A stretch of DNA of 64,000 nt. It comes from Gymnothorax reevesii. Taxonomy: Eukaryota > Chordata > Actinopteri > Anguilliformes > Muraenidae. The notes beneath the pieces were generated by a model, which made no database searches, had not been told where the DNA came from, and worked only from the letters and a program-made list of their open reading frames with translations. Positions 21,950 to 34,785 of this stretch are shown piece after piece (the first letter of the stretch is position 1; each line of letters begins with the position of its first letter). Both the position numbers and the translations under genes were made by a program. The stretch covers positions 43,344,493 to 43,408,492 of the forward strand of contig CM056588.1 of the NCBI GenBank assembly GCA_029721435.1, in the 5' to 3' direction.

Positions 21950-22370
21950 AGCTCAGGGCCTCTGATGAAATGCAGACTGTGCAGGAAACCAATATGATGC
22001 TATTCTTCACCAATGAGACCCATGGAGGCGTAGCCTATGAGAGTTGCAGGCATGGCTTAGGCTAGGGACCTCAATTTTCAGGCACACCAAGTGAAGCACT
22101 ACACACTCATCTTTCATTGGCTCTTTCTGTGCCTAAAAATGCAAAAAATAAAATAAGAAATTTGGCTTCTAATGGGATAAACCCAAAAACACCGTATGGG
22201 GGAGTCGTGCCTGTAGCTGGTCTGTTTAGAAAACATGGAGCTTTGAGGCCAGACACATCAGTGGTGTACTGGAGAAAGTTATTGACAAGGGTGACTTAGT
22301 GACTTACAGTACATCCACAGGGAATACTGTGGTGGACTACATCTATCGGGCTTCTATTATTTTCAATTTA
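21950..22370 (+). other. Unexplained ORF fragments, possibly old transposon coding sequence
   Basis: Short open stretches read ASDEMQTVQETNMMLFFTNE (about 21959-22018) and, in another frame, KVIDKGDLVTYSTSTGNTVV (about 22276-22335). The second recalls the end of LINE-type endonuclease domains (a TY-S-GN-VVDY pattern) only loosely. They are not in one frame and no element boundary was seen. Listed because composition is protein-like, at low confidence. Confidence 0.2.
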
Positions 22371-22414
22371 TTCATGAGCTCCTGCAAGTACAAAGATATT
22401 TCAGTCAAAACCTC

Positions 22415-22580
22415 TATCGAAACACATGCACAGACAAGCATACACACATACATAGACGCATGCTCATCAACGCAACACATGTACAGAACGTACACATAAA
22501 CACACACTCTCACTAACATGCACATGCATAGGCACATGCTCACACATACACATAACACACACTCACGCGCACAGAAAACA
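22415..22580. repeat. CA/CACG-rich low-complexity tract
   Basis: Irregular acacatgcac, catacacac and cacacactc words make up a degenerate CA-rich region. Confidence 0.75.
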
Positions 22581-22599
22581 ATCAACCGCCTCAGTCAAA

Positions 22600-23215
22600 G
22601 GCACTTCACCCCGATCCGCTTGCTGAAAAATCGTCTGCTTATCCAGCTGTTAGTCGCTTCTAATTAAAAACAAAATACACCGCCTGGGACTGCGGCTGTG
22701 AAAAATAACCCAAGCAAAGTTGGGTACTTTAAGCCATAACCATACATCACCAAATGTTTGTAAGCCAATACCCCATTAATTCTCGCCAGCGTATTAAAGT
22801 CCCACTTGCTGAATAGGCAGAAAGCAGTCACAGGCCCTCATACACCTATCTACAGTGATGATTCCTTGGCAGCTACGCTTTTTTTATACCCATTACCAGT
22901 GATCTGGTCTCTTTACAGTGTATTTCTCCTGTGAGAAGTGCTTATGATTGTGCGATTAAGAGGCCCATGTCGTGCCCAGGCCCCTGCAGACAAACTGCCT
23001 TCCACAATCCTCCTAATTTCTTATGCTTCGGGTGGAATTGAGGGGGTTTTAGGGGGGTTTAGGAAGGGGATGGGAGGGATGAAAACTGTAATAATAGCTC
23101 AGCGCCTGAAAAATATTGGTGTATTATCAAGGCCCTCAGAGCTTGCCGCTTTAAGCTGACTGGCAGATTCAATTACGGAGATGACGTTCAGACGGAGGTC
23201 TTCACTGGGGCACCA
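22600..23215. other. Unique sequence, candidate conserved noncoding element
   Basis: No repeat signature. Contains AT-rich homeodomain-like words (ctaattaaaa, ccattaattc) among mixed composition. Conservation cannot be tested here. A G-rich run lies near 23040-23080. Confidence 0.3.
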
Positions 23216-23690
23216 GCTAATTGCGTGATATCGCAGACCGGTATCTCAACGCGTAAAAGGTCCTACCGCCGTCTTATCGCCATGCCTGACGTCGAAACGG
23301 AGAATGGGACAACGGCTCTTTTCAAAGAGGGGGCGGAACGCCGCGCAGCCTGACAGCACGCGCCACTCGAGCTGACGTCTCCCGCTGCCGGAGACGTTAC
23401 CGCCGGGGTTATTTGGCGGGAAAGCGAGCGGGCGGTTTGACACGTGGGAGTTTGTGACAGAGGGTGACGGAGCCGGGGAGAGGGGGGCGAATTTCACCAG
23501 CAGCGGCTACCTTCAGGAGATGCTAATAACCGCCGTGCGTCTCCAGGAGTGTCACCCCGTCGCTCTCAGTTACATCACACCCCACTGCGGGGAGATACTC
23601 CAGGGTCACCCAGACCTCGGCCTGCCACCAACTGGGTGGGAAACACCCCAAGGGGCCTTCGGCGCGGCACGTATGGAAAGCTAATTTCAT
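23216..23690. promoter_or_regulatory. CpG-island-like region with E2F, E-box and CRE-like sites
   Basis: CpG density is far above the rest of the window. TTTGGCGGGAAA at 23412-23423 is a strong E2F-type site. CACGTG is at 23441-23446, and TGACGTC occurs at 23287-23293 and 23373-23379. No exon with a recognised product is adjacent, and frames here lack known domains. It may be the promoter of a noncoding transcript, an unannotated first exon, or an enhancer. Sites are seen; activity is inferred. Confidence 0.45.
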
Positions 23691-23936
23691 CTCCAATCCC
23701 ACCCGCGGATTTGGGATTGTGTAATTTCTGTGACAAGTGCCATCCGATTTCTCTTTCTGAGGATTCGCGGGTGATGTTAAGGTCACACATGCTGTTCAAC
23801 ATAAGCTCCTTACTGGAACAACAGGGAAGAGGTTTTAGCTCTGAAAAGTTAAGAGCATGTCCTTTTTATTACCAGTAGCAGGATTTGTAGTAATAGTCGG
23901 AGTGATAGTGGTGGTCGTGTTAGTTGAGTTTCTGGC
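23691..23936. other. Unique sequence without a recognised gene
   Basis: Mixed composition, no coding or repeat signature. Confidence 0.5.
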
Positions 23937-23996
23937 AGTAGTAGCAGTAGTAGTAGTAGTAGTAGTAGTAGAAGTAGTTGTAGTGGCAGCAGCAGA
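23937..23996. repeat. (AGT)n trinucleotide repeat
   Basis: A run of AGT/GTA triplets with variants ending in gcagcagcag-like words. The antisense Thr-rich frame is an artefact. Confidence 0.9.
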
Positions 23997-24214
23997 GGGC
24001 TGATTGTTTATAAAAGACAAATTTTTTTCACATTATTTCTGTCTTAAGGCTGCTGAGGTCAGTGTCCCTACTAAAGGTTTTTAGGCTTTGAAGTGCAGGA
24101 TCCTCACAAGCTTTTCCTCTCAGTCTCCTGACCTCAAAACAAGCAGCAGTGACCTTCCTCTCCTGCGCCCTGTCCAGAAAGGCAGGAAAGGATGGAAGTC
24201 ACATGAGTGCTGTA

Positions 24215-24217
<3 letters not shown>

Positions 24218-24246
<29 letters not shown>
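24218..24246. repeat. (CA)n microsatellite
   Basis: About 14 perfect CA units. Confidence 0.95.
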
Positions 24247-24248
<2 letters not shown>

Positions 24249-24677
24249 TGTATACATGGACGCATGCAAACACTCACAGTAGATTTACACTGCTCCGGCA
24301 TGTCAACTGACACCGACTCCTCCCATTCATTTTCTATGGAGAGCGGCGAGGGCATTTGAAGCAGTGGCGCAATGCATGATGGGAACGGCGTGTCAAATTT
24401 GGTGTTTGCGGCGACCTGGGGTAGCCCAGGTTTATGGTAATGAATCCGGCAAACGCGAAGCGAATATCCAAAGGATAGCTGATGGTGTGAACATTGTCTT
24501 CAAGGCCACTTGGCATTCAAAATAATAGTTTAGGAAATTCTCTCCAGTCAAAGTTATCGATTCGCTTGCTCCACATGAGCAACTGTCCACGTTAACGGAA
24601 CTTACGGTTTGTAAAACCTGTATTGTGTTCATAACATAACCGGAGCTCTTACTAGCTGTCGCGTACTATCTATGAAA
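24247..24677. other. Unique sequence without a recognised gene
   Basis: Mixed composition. Short antisense frames only. Confidence 0.45.
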
Positions 24678-25005
24678 CTGCTTTCACATCGGACGCGAAA
24701 CAAATTTTTCGCGCAACGCATTATATTCACAGTCAATGCAAAGATGTGAATACACGCGTTATGGGCGCGTTAAGCCGCTTTCACACCGGACACAACACTA
24801 ATTTTTTGCGCGACAGATTACATTCAAAGTCAATGCAAAGACGTGAATACACGTGTTATGGGCACGCTAAGCCGCTTTCACACCAGGCGCAAAACTAATT
24901 TTTTGCGTAATAGATTACATTCAAAGTCAATGCAAAGACAGTGCATTGTCTTTGAATTTATTCTGTCGTAAGAAAAGTTTGTTTCTTGTCTATTGTGAAA
25001 GCGGC
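24678..25005. mobile_element. MITE-like repeat with 97-bp tandem units and gccgctttcac ends
   Basis: Units begin tgctttcacatcggacgcg (24679), ccgctttcacaccggacac (24775) and ccgctttcacaccaggcgc (24872), at a 97-bp period. Each contains agtcaatgcaaaga and atacacg words. The block closes with tgtgaaagcggc (24993-25004), the inverse of the unit start. This suggests terminal inverted repeats and internal unit duplication. Fish genomes carry related dispersed elements. Confidence 0.65.
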
Positions 25006-25559
25006 TCATCGCGTCCATTTTCCACAGGTAAACGCTGGTCATTTTGACGCAATAAGTAAACCATTACCATGGGCAATTTCCGAAATGGCCTTTTAGCCTT
25101 GAGCTTATGCCCCTCCATCATATACCAGCGCAGAAGCTGTTTGTTACTCCAGACTAACGACACACTACAGTTATGATCACAAACTAGTAGGTCTTTATAA
25201 TACACACCACTTTTTGCCGCTCCTCAATGTCCATGTTTCCCTCTAAACTCAGATCCACCGGATTTCTATGGTCTCTGGTCTACACTTGGGTATGTCGACC
25301 CGTTCTACAAATATGTTTGTATGGGGTGGATTCTAGCTTTCCAAAATCCTAGCTATAGAGTGGAAATACCGGTGTAGTCACCATAGAATCCGTAGGTAGA
25401 TAGCAAGTTCGAGCTTGAGCTACCAGATTTTCGTTCTGCGTCCTCCACTTTCACCACTGCATTTATTAAAGCAAGTTCATTTCATTAGATCTATACACAG
25501 ACAGTGTTAGATTGCGGAATTTCCCCACCGATTCCTTAGCTCAGACAGCAGACGCGTCT
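25006..25559. other. Unique sequence between two repeats
   Basis: No gene was recognised. May belong to a larger composite transposon spanning 24678-25857, but no left-end match to the 25857 terminus was found. Confidence 0.35.
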
Positions 25560-25857
25560 CACGTTTCACACTAGGGAGGCGGGCCCGGAAAACTGCGTTT
25601 TGCCGAGTCCCGCCCAGCTACGCCCTCCACAGAGCCGGCCAAGAAAGTGGGCACACGGGGAGGGGGGACAATAGCAGAAGAGCCGCTCAAACGAGGCGTT
25701 TCAGGCAGAGACTGCAATGGACTACAAATGGGTTTTTTGAGGATGGCAGTATGAGCTAAATAAGGACCCTTTTTGGGCTTAGAATAATCAGAAATACTCT
25801 AGGGGAGTCCAAGATCAAAATATAAACTTGGAAATGTAGCATAATAGGTCCCCTTTA
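25560..25857 (+). mobile_element. 3' end of a DNA transposon (..gcataataggtcccctt)
   Basis: The GC-rich part ggcgggcccggaaaactgcg, then gcgtttcaggcagagactgc, then tagcataataggtccccttt follow a dispersed fish element I recall. The last word is its usual terminus. No coding sequence was seen and the left end is not identified. Confidence 0.5.
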
Positions 25858-26539
25858 AGCATTTAACGGATAGTAACGTCTGTGGGAATGCTGAACTGCC
25901 CATAAGCGGTCAATCCAAGGGGAGCAAAGCGTCTGCAGGCGTTGACGTGCAAAACCAGTGCAGATCCACCGTCAGGCTTGCCTGCACATATTTGCACACA
26001 CGTACGGTTACACACATGTACAAACATGCACAAAACACACGGAAAGACATGGACACATATAGACATATACACACACACACACACACATACACTGCAGGGC
26101 AGTCATTTTCACCATCATAAATATCCACTTTACTTCCTGCCACTTTTTCATGTAGAACACATGATGCTGTGTGTGTCCTAATGTCTGATGTGCTTCTGGT
26201 AACATGGTTAGTGCTCAGAGAGACGACCGGAAGGGAAACGCGATTGCCGCTTTGATTACAGCAATTCAGCCATTTTAAACAGGTGTTTCTTCTCTCCCCT
26301 CCAGCAGCAGCACCATGAGTCATGCGAATGGGTAAATATTTCCCGCGAAGTGCATCTCCCAGCCCTGACTAACGGACACATCTCTCCAACGGCAGAGCCC
26401 AAAGGTACTCGCATTCCACTGCACCCCCATTAAATTGGTAAATGCTGCTTAGTAAATTTTAACCCTGACCAGCAACCTAATTGCGAGTTTTCTGGAAAAA
26501 AAACACAACTAATAACTGGATGATGGGCACTCCATAGAG
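25858..26539. other. Unique sequence with a (CA)n run at about 26069-26087
   Basis: The CA run and the surrounding CA-rich DNA (25985-26095) explain the Cys/Val-rich antisense frames. From 26300 to 26530 the sequence is unique and could be a noncoding conserved element. Confidence 0.5.
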
Positions 26540-26760
26540 ATGCTAACCCACGCCTCTTGTTGACCTTGACCTTTGACCTTTCGACCTCAAAATGCAAATT
26601 TGGACAGGGTACCCTAGGATCATCTACCCCACACCCTAGCTTCAGTGGTGGCCGAGCTGTCGCGCAGACAGACAGTCAGACACACACACCCACACACACA
26701 GACAGACAGACGGTGCTAAACTGTATACCCACGCCGCCTCGTCGGCCGTGGGTAAAAAGC
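26540..26760. repeat. Dispersed repeat with GACA/CA-rich core
   Basis: ttgaccttgacctttgacct, tggccgagctgtcgcgcaga, (GACA)n/(CA)n and ggccgtgggtaaaa occur in this order, as in a fish repeat I recall. Boundaries are approximate. Confidence 0.45.
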
Positions 26761-27720
26761 ACATAAGATATCATTCATATTGCTTAAGTACAAACTGATC
26801 ATGCTCATTTTTTCCCCAAAACAATGCTACATGCCCTGTTGCGTGTATATGCCCATCCTGGACATTTCCACAAGGTTCTGGCTGTTTTCTCTGCTCAATC
26901 AGGAGGGTTGTGCCTCAAAAGCCTATTTCACTTCCTGCTCAGCTGAAACATCCAAACTGCCAATGACTGGTGGACCAGACAGGTGCGGCGATATGTAATG
27001 TGACAGCTGAGGTGGAGGGTGCTCTGACCCTGCTGACTGGGCCCCGACTATGCAAAAACCAAATGAGCTGCCCTCATTGGCTGCCAAGCATGGACTCCTC
27101 ATCATTTCGCACGCACCCGAAAACCCACAAACGCGTAAGCACAGAAAATTAAGCACATAGGGAAATCATTTAATGAGAGCTATTCAGGACTCTTGATTCC
27201 TGGAAGTGTTTGAATTGGAGTGACTCGGGTTTTTATTGTTAATTAGTCACAATAACAAGCTATGTTAACTGCCCTAATGGTCTTCCTCACGCGCACAGCT
27301 GGGTACTGCATATATCTCTCTGGTGCGCCTTCTAAAATCCTTTCATTTGACAAATTCGTCTCCGCTGATATGTAGCTATTTCCAGTAGGATCAAGATTTT
27401 TTTTCCGAGGTTTTATTCGTTTCAAATTGGTTCGCTCTGTAGATTAGCCACTGTTTATTGAAAAACAGCAAATGCACATTAAAATGCATTCATTCCTGAC
27501 CCGCAAGGCCTCATATTGGAAGTTGAAACTCGATTTAATGCTTTGACGCAGTTTCTTCAGCTGATTTTATAGGCATTAAAAGCTGAGAAAATAAACAAGT
27601 AATCCTTCATTCAACTTTCAGAACAAGGGTTCGAAAAGGACCTCACAAAAGGTATATATAAGAAATTTGTGTCAAGTCATGCGCATCTTGCAGACAGTAA
27701 ATCAAGAATTTGGAATAGCA
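26761..27720. other. Unique sequence, candidate conserved noncoding DNA
   Basis: AT-rich with ttaattagtc and gattttatag words at 27130-27620; no repeats or ORFs of note. Conservation is untested. Confidence 0.35.
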
Positions 27721-27800
27721 ATATAATAAATAAATAAAATAAAATAAAAAAAGAGATCTACACACACACACACCCACACATATATACATACATAGGTATA
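27721..27800. repeat. A-rich run and (CA)n/(TA)n tract
   Basis: ataaataaataaaataaaat, then cacacacacac and tatatacatacat. Confidence 0.8.
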
Positions 27801-30800
27801 TGTGCACAGCCCCAACCCCCCGTCCCTTTTTCCCCCCGACACAGCCCTTCAAAAAATGATCCTCAAGGCGATTTAAGAGACCTCATTTTGCACTAGTGGG
27901 GGGACTACAATTGACAAATACATTTGTGTCCTTCACCGGTGATGGGGTGGGGGGAAAGTTACTTTAAAATTTAATCTCACAGTCACTGAGAGCCAGTAAG
28001 TAAAAGATTAGAGTGCAAGCCCGTTTACTTATTTGCATACGTCTTTTAAAGTGTGCAATTTATTTATTTATCTATTTATTTTGCATGGTGCTTTTTTTAA
28101 AGGCCAGGGCTAGATTGTCGACTGTGATTAATTTCACCAATCAAAATAAGTTCCAAATTGACATCAGTAGACTCTCGTTCAGCGGCTCAAGGGGCCTACG
28201 GACTTGCTCCACCCGTTATCCCAATCTGTCTGCTCAGACTCAACTAACCTGTATCAATCTCCCAGCATGCCCTCTGTCAGAGATGAATCTGGTGCTCGAA
28301 GCGCCCTTGACTTACATCGGACGGCTTCCTTGCGCTTGACTTCCCAGGACACGAAAGTGGGGGAGATAAGTTTTTCTGGTTTGCCTCAAACTGCTTTTTC
28401 CTCCACTTCAGCCCACACAGGAGAAGAGTGGAGTCCTGGGGTAGCAGACTATTGTAAAATTACGAGGTCACCATTATCAAACAAACCCCTTCTCAAATCA
28501 CGGCCGAGTGTTCAGTTCCCTTCAGTGAATCAATACGAAAGGTTTAAGTGAAACTAACAGTCTCGCAAATTCATTCAGTCCTTGGTGAAAATTCCAGCAT
28601 GTGTCTTGGCTGGAAGTCAGCTGATTTGAAAATATTCAACAAGATGGCAGAGATTGCACCTATTCTGGCAAAGAATGTATCCAGCTAAATGGCCAGCTTG
28701 GTACAGACAGTGGACCATCTCCAAATTGCCGATGGTATCCAGCTGGAGTAAAATCTGGTTACTGCTGGATTGCATCTTGGGTGGGCCCTGGAATTTCCAC
28801 CAGGGGTGATAGCTTACTCAATCCATCTGTAAATCCTTTCACAGAAGGCTGCCTGAACCCTTAGAAGAGAGGGTTTCATAGAATGTGCTCAACTATTCAT
28901 AGTGATTGTAATATACTGAGCCACAAAAGCAATGCAAGTTGATAGAAGTATGGATGTAATTGATATAAAAATCTTATGTATTATTAGCGCATATACACTC
29001 ATCTACAATCATTTCTTTGTTTTGCGGTCACTCTGACTTTGTACATTACTTTTTTTTTTTTTGTTGCTCAGTATATCAGCATCACAATGTTCATTTAAAA
29101 GCATCTAATCCTCCAATAACATTTAAAGCCAACGACTTTAAGGATAACATCAGGGATACCTCAAATCTTTACCGCAAGGCCAGTGGTACCACAAATATCC
29201 TTTTCTGTCTGGTAATTATTTGATCGACTAATGTCACTGACTGACTGTAAACTCATCAGGTGTGCCACCGTTAAATCAGCCCTGATTGAGGGAAGAATGA
29301 GAACCAGCAGTTCTGAAGGTCAGGAGGGCTGGATTTGAGAATCACTGACTTGAAAGGGTTAGCAAATCAGCCATTTTTTCTCTACTCTTGCGCATAGATC
29401 TAACCAACTACATGAGCAATCGCCACCATCATTTTAGATGCCTTCGAACCATTCTCATCAGCTCTAAGAGGGGTTAAATGTGTTATTCGCCAAAGATGAG
29501 TAGCAAAATATTTCTCTCGGCTATAAGCCAAGCCTCATCATCTTTGATGGATGTGCTCCCACCTGTCAATCGCAGAACTGCCAATTGCCTGCGGGTAAGA
29601 CATCTGGCACTACAAAACTAAGCAAAGCGAATATAATTTTGGAATTGTACATCGATAATCCAGAAGTAGAGGGAAGTCAATAAGCATTCGGACAGTCACA
29701 AAATCTTAAAAGTGATTTTAAATTTGTAGTTCACTTTGTGCGTATGTCAACGCCCTCAAGTGCAATGGTTACTTTTACCTGAAGAGCACGTGCATCACTT
29801 CAAAGACAGCCCTTTAAACTCATGCCACTGTTCGAGTGCTTATTAACCTGGCAGAAGCATATCTACAGGCATGGAGGACGCTAATGGAAAATCAATGTAT
29901 TTAAGTAAAAATAGGTGACCGTCTTCACAGAAAGCCTGAGCCACAGGATCTTTCAAGCAGCACAATACATGGCTGCCAGAAAATTACCCAGAAGCCATTG
30001 TTCCTACCTTTGAAAGAGCAGCCTGTCAAGCCTTAGACCTGTCCTCCTCCAGTCTGCACATTCGCTTGACAGCTGAAGCGCTTGTGTGTCAGCCAGGAGG
30101 ACAAGGCCTGTCGCTGTGACCCTCCTGCCACCCCCCCCTCATTCTTTCTTTCCTTTTTCACCTCTTATTTACAGTGACATCTCCCGCCAATCATTATTGA
30201 GCGCTCAATTTGGGAGTCAAAACCTTTCTGCGCACTGCATTTCGGCCATGGTTATGGGCGACCCATAGCCTAGTGTTCAAGGTGATTGACAGGTACAAGG
30301 AAATCGTCCCTGCTCAGTCGAAGCAACAGTTTAGTCACTTTGGATTAAGACATTAGGGAAATAGCAGTAATGAAGCCTGATGGCACATTCATTCACCACA
30401 AGCACTACTAGCCAGCATCTACAAACAACCTGACATACAGACAGAGCCATAAGCATTTATTAAGTGACAGAAGGGCTGTGAAGGACTCTAATTGTAATAC
30501 AGTTCACTTTGTGTGCATTCACACAGGCTCAAATTAATGCAGACAACTGAAAGTTTAAGTGGCTATTGTTTCATTTATACAGTGTGAACCAAGTAGGCGT
30601 TAACGCCCTTTAAAATTGCAAATCTCTGTCCAAATATTTACAGCCCTCACTCCCACTATTCCTCAATCTCAAATCGTCCTCCAGGCAGCAGGGAATTTAT
30701 GCTGAGGAGTGTGTGGGGGAAACGCAGGCAGCGGCTCCTCTTGCATCTGGAGACGGAGGCCCCTGACGATTGGAGGTGATGGGGTACCCCGAGGGAGACG

Positions 30801-31128
30801 TGAGGGGCTCAGTTCCCCGAATCACAGCCCTGTCAAGAGGAATCAGGATGAACGGCGAGAGAGTACACCACTCTGGAACCAAGGCGCCTCGGAGGTTCCT
30901 GTGCCGTGCAACGGCTCTGCTGAAAGGATGTCATGAAATGCCAGCCAGCCAATCCCATGTCAGAGGTCAGATGTGTTTAGTTCTGCCATAGGATGACGAT
31001 GTCTGTCCATCATCTTACCGGCGTATTATTTCACAAGTGGGAGGGAGGATTGAGGGTGAAGTGAGCTGACAAAATCCCAGAAACCTATAATCCCTTGCCA
31101 AAAGATCGCCATTCACGGCACAAATCAT
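27801..31128. other. Long unique stretch without a recognised gene
   Basis: Overlapping frames at 28013-28551 and 30697-30991 lack domains and mirror each other antisense. Near 29255-29345 the sequence resembles an old dispersed repeat (gctggatttgagaatcactg). The rest is unremarkable. Confidence 0.45.
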
Positions 31129-31152
31129 TCACACACACACACACACACACAC
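31129..31152. repeat. (CA)n microsatellite
   Basis: About 12 CA units. Confidence 0.93.
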
Positions 31153-31308
31153 CAACAGCCTACTCAGAGTTGACCATCAAACATGACTTTGAACCTTCGG
31201 CGCAGCCTAAGCGAAACCACAGGAACACACATTGAACACACGTATGCGCCACACATTGACAACCCAGGCTTTGCCTACACATCTACTGCACCACCCTGCT
31301 GCTCTGGA

Positions 31309-31347
31309 ATGATGATGATGATGATGATGATTATTATTATTATTATA
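31309..31347. repeat. (ATG)n-(ATT)n microsatellite
   Basis: Seven ATG units pass into ATT units. Confidence 0.92.
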
Positions 31348-31505
31348 ATGCTATTTTCTTGTATTTCTATCACAGGGAATTAGAGTCAGCATCTGCCAAG
31401 TTTTGCATTGGAGTTTGAGCCTGAGGGATCACTGTGAGTTCAAAGTGAACAATAATTGAAAGGAAGCTACATTACTCCCAGTCTTTTTCTCCTTTGACTG
31501 GAACT

Positions 31506-31543
31506 GGTGGTGGTGGTGGTGGTGGTGGTGGGGGGGGGGGGGG
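31506..31543. repeat. (TGG)n followed by a G-tract
   Basis: TGG repeats pass into an uninterrupted run of about 14 G. Strong potential for G-quadruplex structure. Confidence 0.9.
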
Positions 31544-34500
31544 CTGGGGGGAGTAATGGGGTGGAGCACTGCAGTAGGGTTTGTTTCCACGGGGGGAGTA
31601 GCACTGCGACCATGGTCAACTCCACAGAAGGAAAATGTTTATTCGACTGAACTGATTAAGTTGTGCACACCTCAGCAAGCAAGGTTCAAAATGTTATCTC
31701 CCCAAACTATATATGAGCATCATGATTTCTAATAAAAAATGTCACTTTTACAACTAATGCACACCGATGTCTCAGCATTTTGACCTCACCCATTTAAAGT
31801 GTGTGATCCCCTCTCATGCTAAAAATAGGACCTAAATTAAAATCATCCATAAAATCATTATAAAGCGCCGATTATTTTTCGGCTGGAAAAATATCGCCGT
31901 CCGAAGAATTCTTTAAAGCATGCTCCATTATCTTTAAATGAGAATCATGTCTGACATAAGGACCATGTTCAGGAATGATCTCACTCAAAGATGAAAACCA
32001 GCTCCACGTATAGGATTATTCCAAAGCACCAGCCCACTCCAAGATAAAAATATTTACCACCAAAAGGACCTTGCTAAAGCACCAACTCAAGGGTATGCCG
32101 TTATTTGGTAGGAAATCATCCCTTTCTTACATGATCTTTGTACATTAAGTTTATTCATTTTTACAAACTTCGTTGCATAAGCAGGAACTATTTTTCGCGG
32201 TCTCACCTGATGCACTCCTATTGATACGAACTACATGCACTAGCTAAATATATAGGCTTGATCCCCAGCAAATGCTATGCCTAGCTGATGAAAGCCTTTC
32301 ACTATAAAGATCTGCCTTGATCTGTTACGTTTCAAGTGGGAACAGAAAGTTTGATATTTCAGATTCATTACCAACCATATATAAAAGGAAAAAAGCTCAA
32401 TAAAACATAAATGACTGTTTGATGGCTGCAATGGGGCGCATCGCATGCAGTAAATTTAACATGATAATCTTTGGCGCTTTACATTTCCAAAGAGGCAAGC
32501 TGGTGCTGTCAGGTCAAATTCATTTTGAGTAAGTTTCTGAATTTATCTCTAACTAAATAAAGTGTTGCGGAACGGTATGGAACAACAAACTCGAATGAGA
32601 AGCCAGATGTTATATAATGCTTGCACAGGCATATTTAAATGCTGACACACGCTATGTTACAGATATCGTTGCAGACAAGAACGGCTATTTTGGAAGAAAG
32701 GAGTGAACAGAAACAATATCAGGGAAGGGCAGTGCAAGTTGGTTACATACATTTTGCGAACATCAGGGCTTGTCCCTCTCGCGGATGAAGGCACTTCAGT
32801 GGTCATTTATGGGGAATTCATTTAGTTCTTCCTCTTTCCGGAAAGTAAGCAGTTAACCCGATATGGGACAGCATAGATAATTCTCTGTCTAAACAAACAG
32901 GAAATTATCGGCAAACACCGGAGTGGACAGACGAAATTAACCGCTGCTGCCGTTAGTTTTGTCCTTCTAATAAATCGCATTTCAATTCTTTGTTTCCCCC
33001 CCTGCCTCCCCATAATTTGAGGCTTGATAAACGCCTCTTCTCTCGCTATCCATCACTCCGCTGTGCGAGGGAATACAATTAGCTGCATCTCCTAATGAGT
33101 CATGACTGTTGTTAATTCATTTTCATAAAGAGCAAATATGTCATAACCAGGGATAAAACTCAGCTAGCAGATTGCATTTGACATGCGGTTCAATGGCAGC
33201 CATGTCTGATGGCTTTCTAAAAAAATAAAAACTATTGATGCGAAAAAAAAAAAAAAGGAACATCTAAATTGAAGAATGCTGACAGAAGACATTCATGGGG
33301 ATGATCATTTCCACCTGCGGCCACCTTTTAAGTGGATTTTTTTTTTCTTTAATTTTCAGAAATTAACAAATTGTAATTGGATTGATGTAACCAACATTAT
33401 CGTGATAATCAATTCACCATCATCATTATCATTAACGCCCAGACCAATCGTCTACATAACCATTATCATCCTTCATATTACCACCACTACCAACACAAAA
33501 ACTCATCATCCGTAACAAATCACCCGAAGTGCATCACCCACATACAAACTCATTAGCCATACCAAGTTCAACTTTATTTCACATCTATTTCATTCTCATA
33601 GTATTTTCCAGAATGAAACTGGCTCAAAAATACTTTACAGGGGAAATAAGAGATTAACAATATGGTGGGTATACTTGTCACTACATTTTGCAGTATTCCA
33701 AATGAACATTCTGCAAGGCCATATGCATTATTTCCAAACAATGTCCACAGTTTTCCACAGTAATATTCCATCAACAAACATGCAGTAACCAGGCAGCCAC
33801 CATTTCAAAGCAGGAGAAGCACATGCAGTTTCCAAACCTATATTCCACATACAAATATGCAATATTCCAAACCTGTGGTTGCTTAAATTTTTGCAGGGAA
33901 GCAATGTAGGCAAAAAAGACTATTGTGACATAATGATGTAATTTATCGGGTAAATGTGATTGCTGTAATGCACTCTGGGGGTTGGGGGGATTTGCAAAGA
34001 TGGAGAAAATAGCCCGTTCATCCTTTTGCAGGGCTCATGAGGATGATGTACTACTCTCCACAGCCATGCATTCTCACCCAGCATGCCACCATGTTTTTAG
34101 GTCATGTGACAGGTCTCCAATTCCCAGATGGCCTCTCATACAGATGCCCATTCATCCTACAGAAGCAGTGCATTAAAAAGCACTTGCCATTTTAAAGGCT
34201 GTTAGCACAGCCAGGCTTTCTAAACATAGGATCTGGAGGGTAAATCAGAAAACGATCCTAATGGGAATTGACTGGGCTGCATTCCTGTATGTTTCCTGAC
34301 TTCCTTCCATAGCCCCCCTTTATTGCGTATAAAACCACTCCATCTCCGCATCATGCATGTGCATGTACAATGCACATATTGAGGCTGAATGGCAAACCAC
34401 TTTCAATTTGCAGTAATGCATTCAGGTGTGATACTGTACTCGTTTTTTGTAGTTTTAACAACTCACTTGACATGTCAAATCATCCATACATTACCTTGCG

Positions 34501-34649
34501 CCATCCATCCTGGATCCAGGTTCACGGATGGGCCGAGACGGAGGTGTGAGTGTGTGTGTGTGTGTGGGTGGGGGGGTATCACTTATACGCTCATTCCACT
34601 GGTAAATGTGGTGTCACATAGGGCAAAGACACACTTGTATTTGCACTGC
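31544..34649. other. Long unique AT-rich stretch without a recognised gene
   Basis: Includes an A-run at 33244-33256, CAT/ATT-rich sequence at 33405-33500, repeated tattccaaa words at 33690-33880, and (GT)n at about 34545-34566. Parts of 32600-33160 are repeat-free and could be conserved noncoding DNA. Confidence 0.45.
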
Positions 34650-34785
34650 TTGAGGAAACTGGGTTGTCCAGAGGAAACCCAAATGAACATGAGGTGAACT
34701 TGCAAACTTCAGGCACAAAGGCCAAGCATGGATTAGAACCAACAACGCTATTGCTCAAAAGGCGACAGAACAACCATCCCATCCA
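34650..34785 (-). repeat. Reverse-oriented fragment of the 12703-type dispersed repeat
   Basis: gaggaaacccaaatgaacat, aacttgcaaacttcaggcac and ggattagaaccaacaacgct correspond in order to the complement of the family at 12703-12800. Diverged. Confidence 0.45.
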
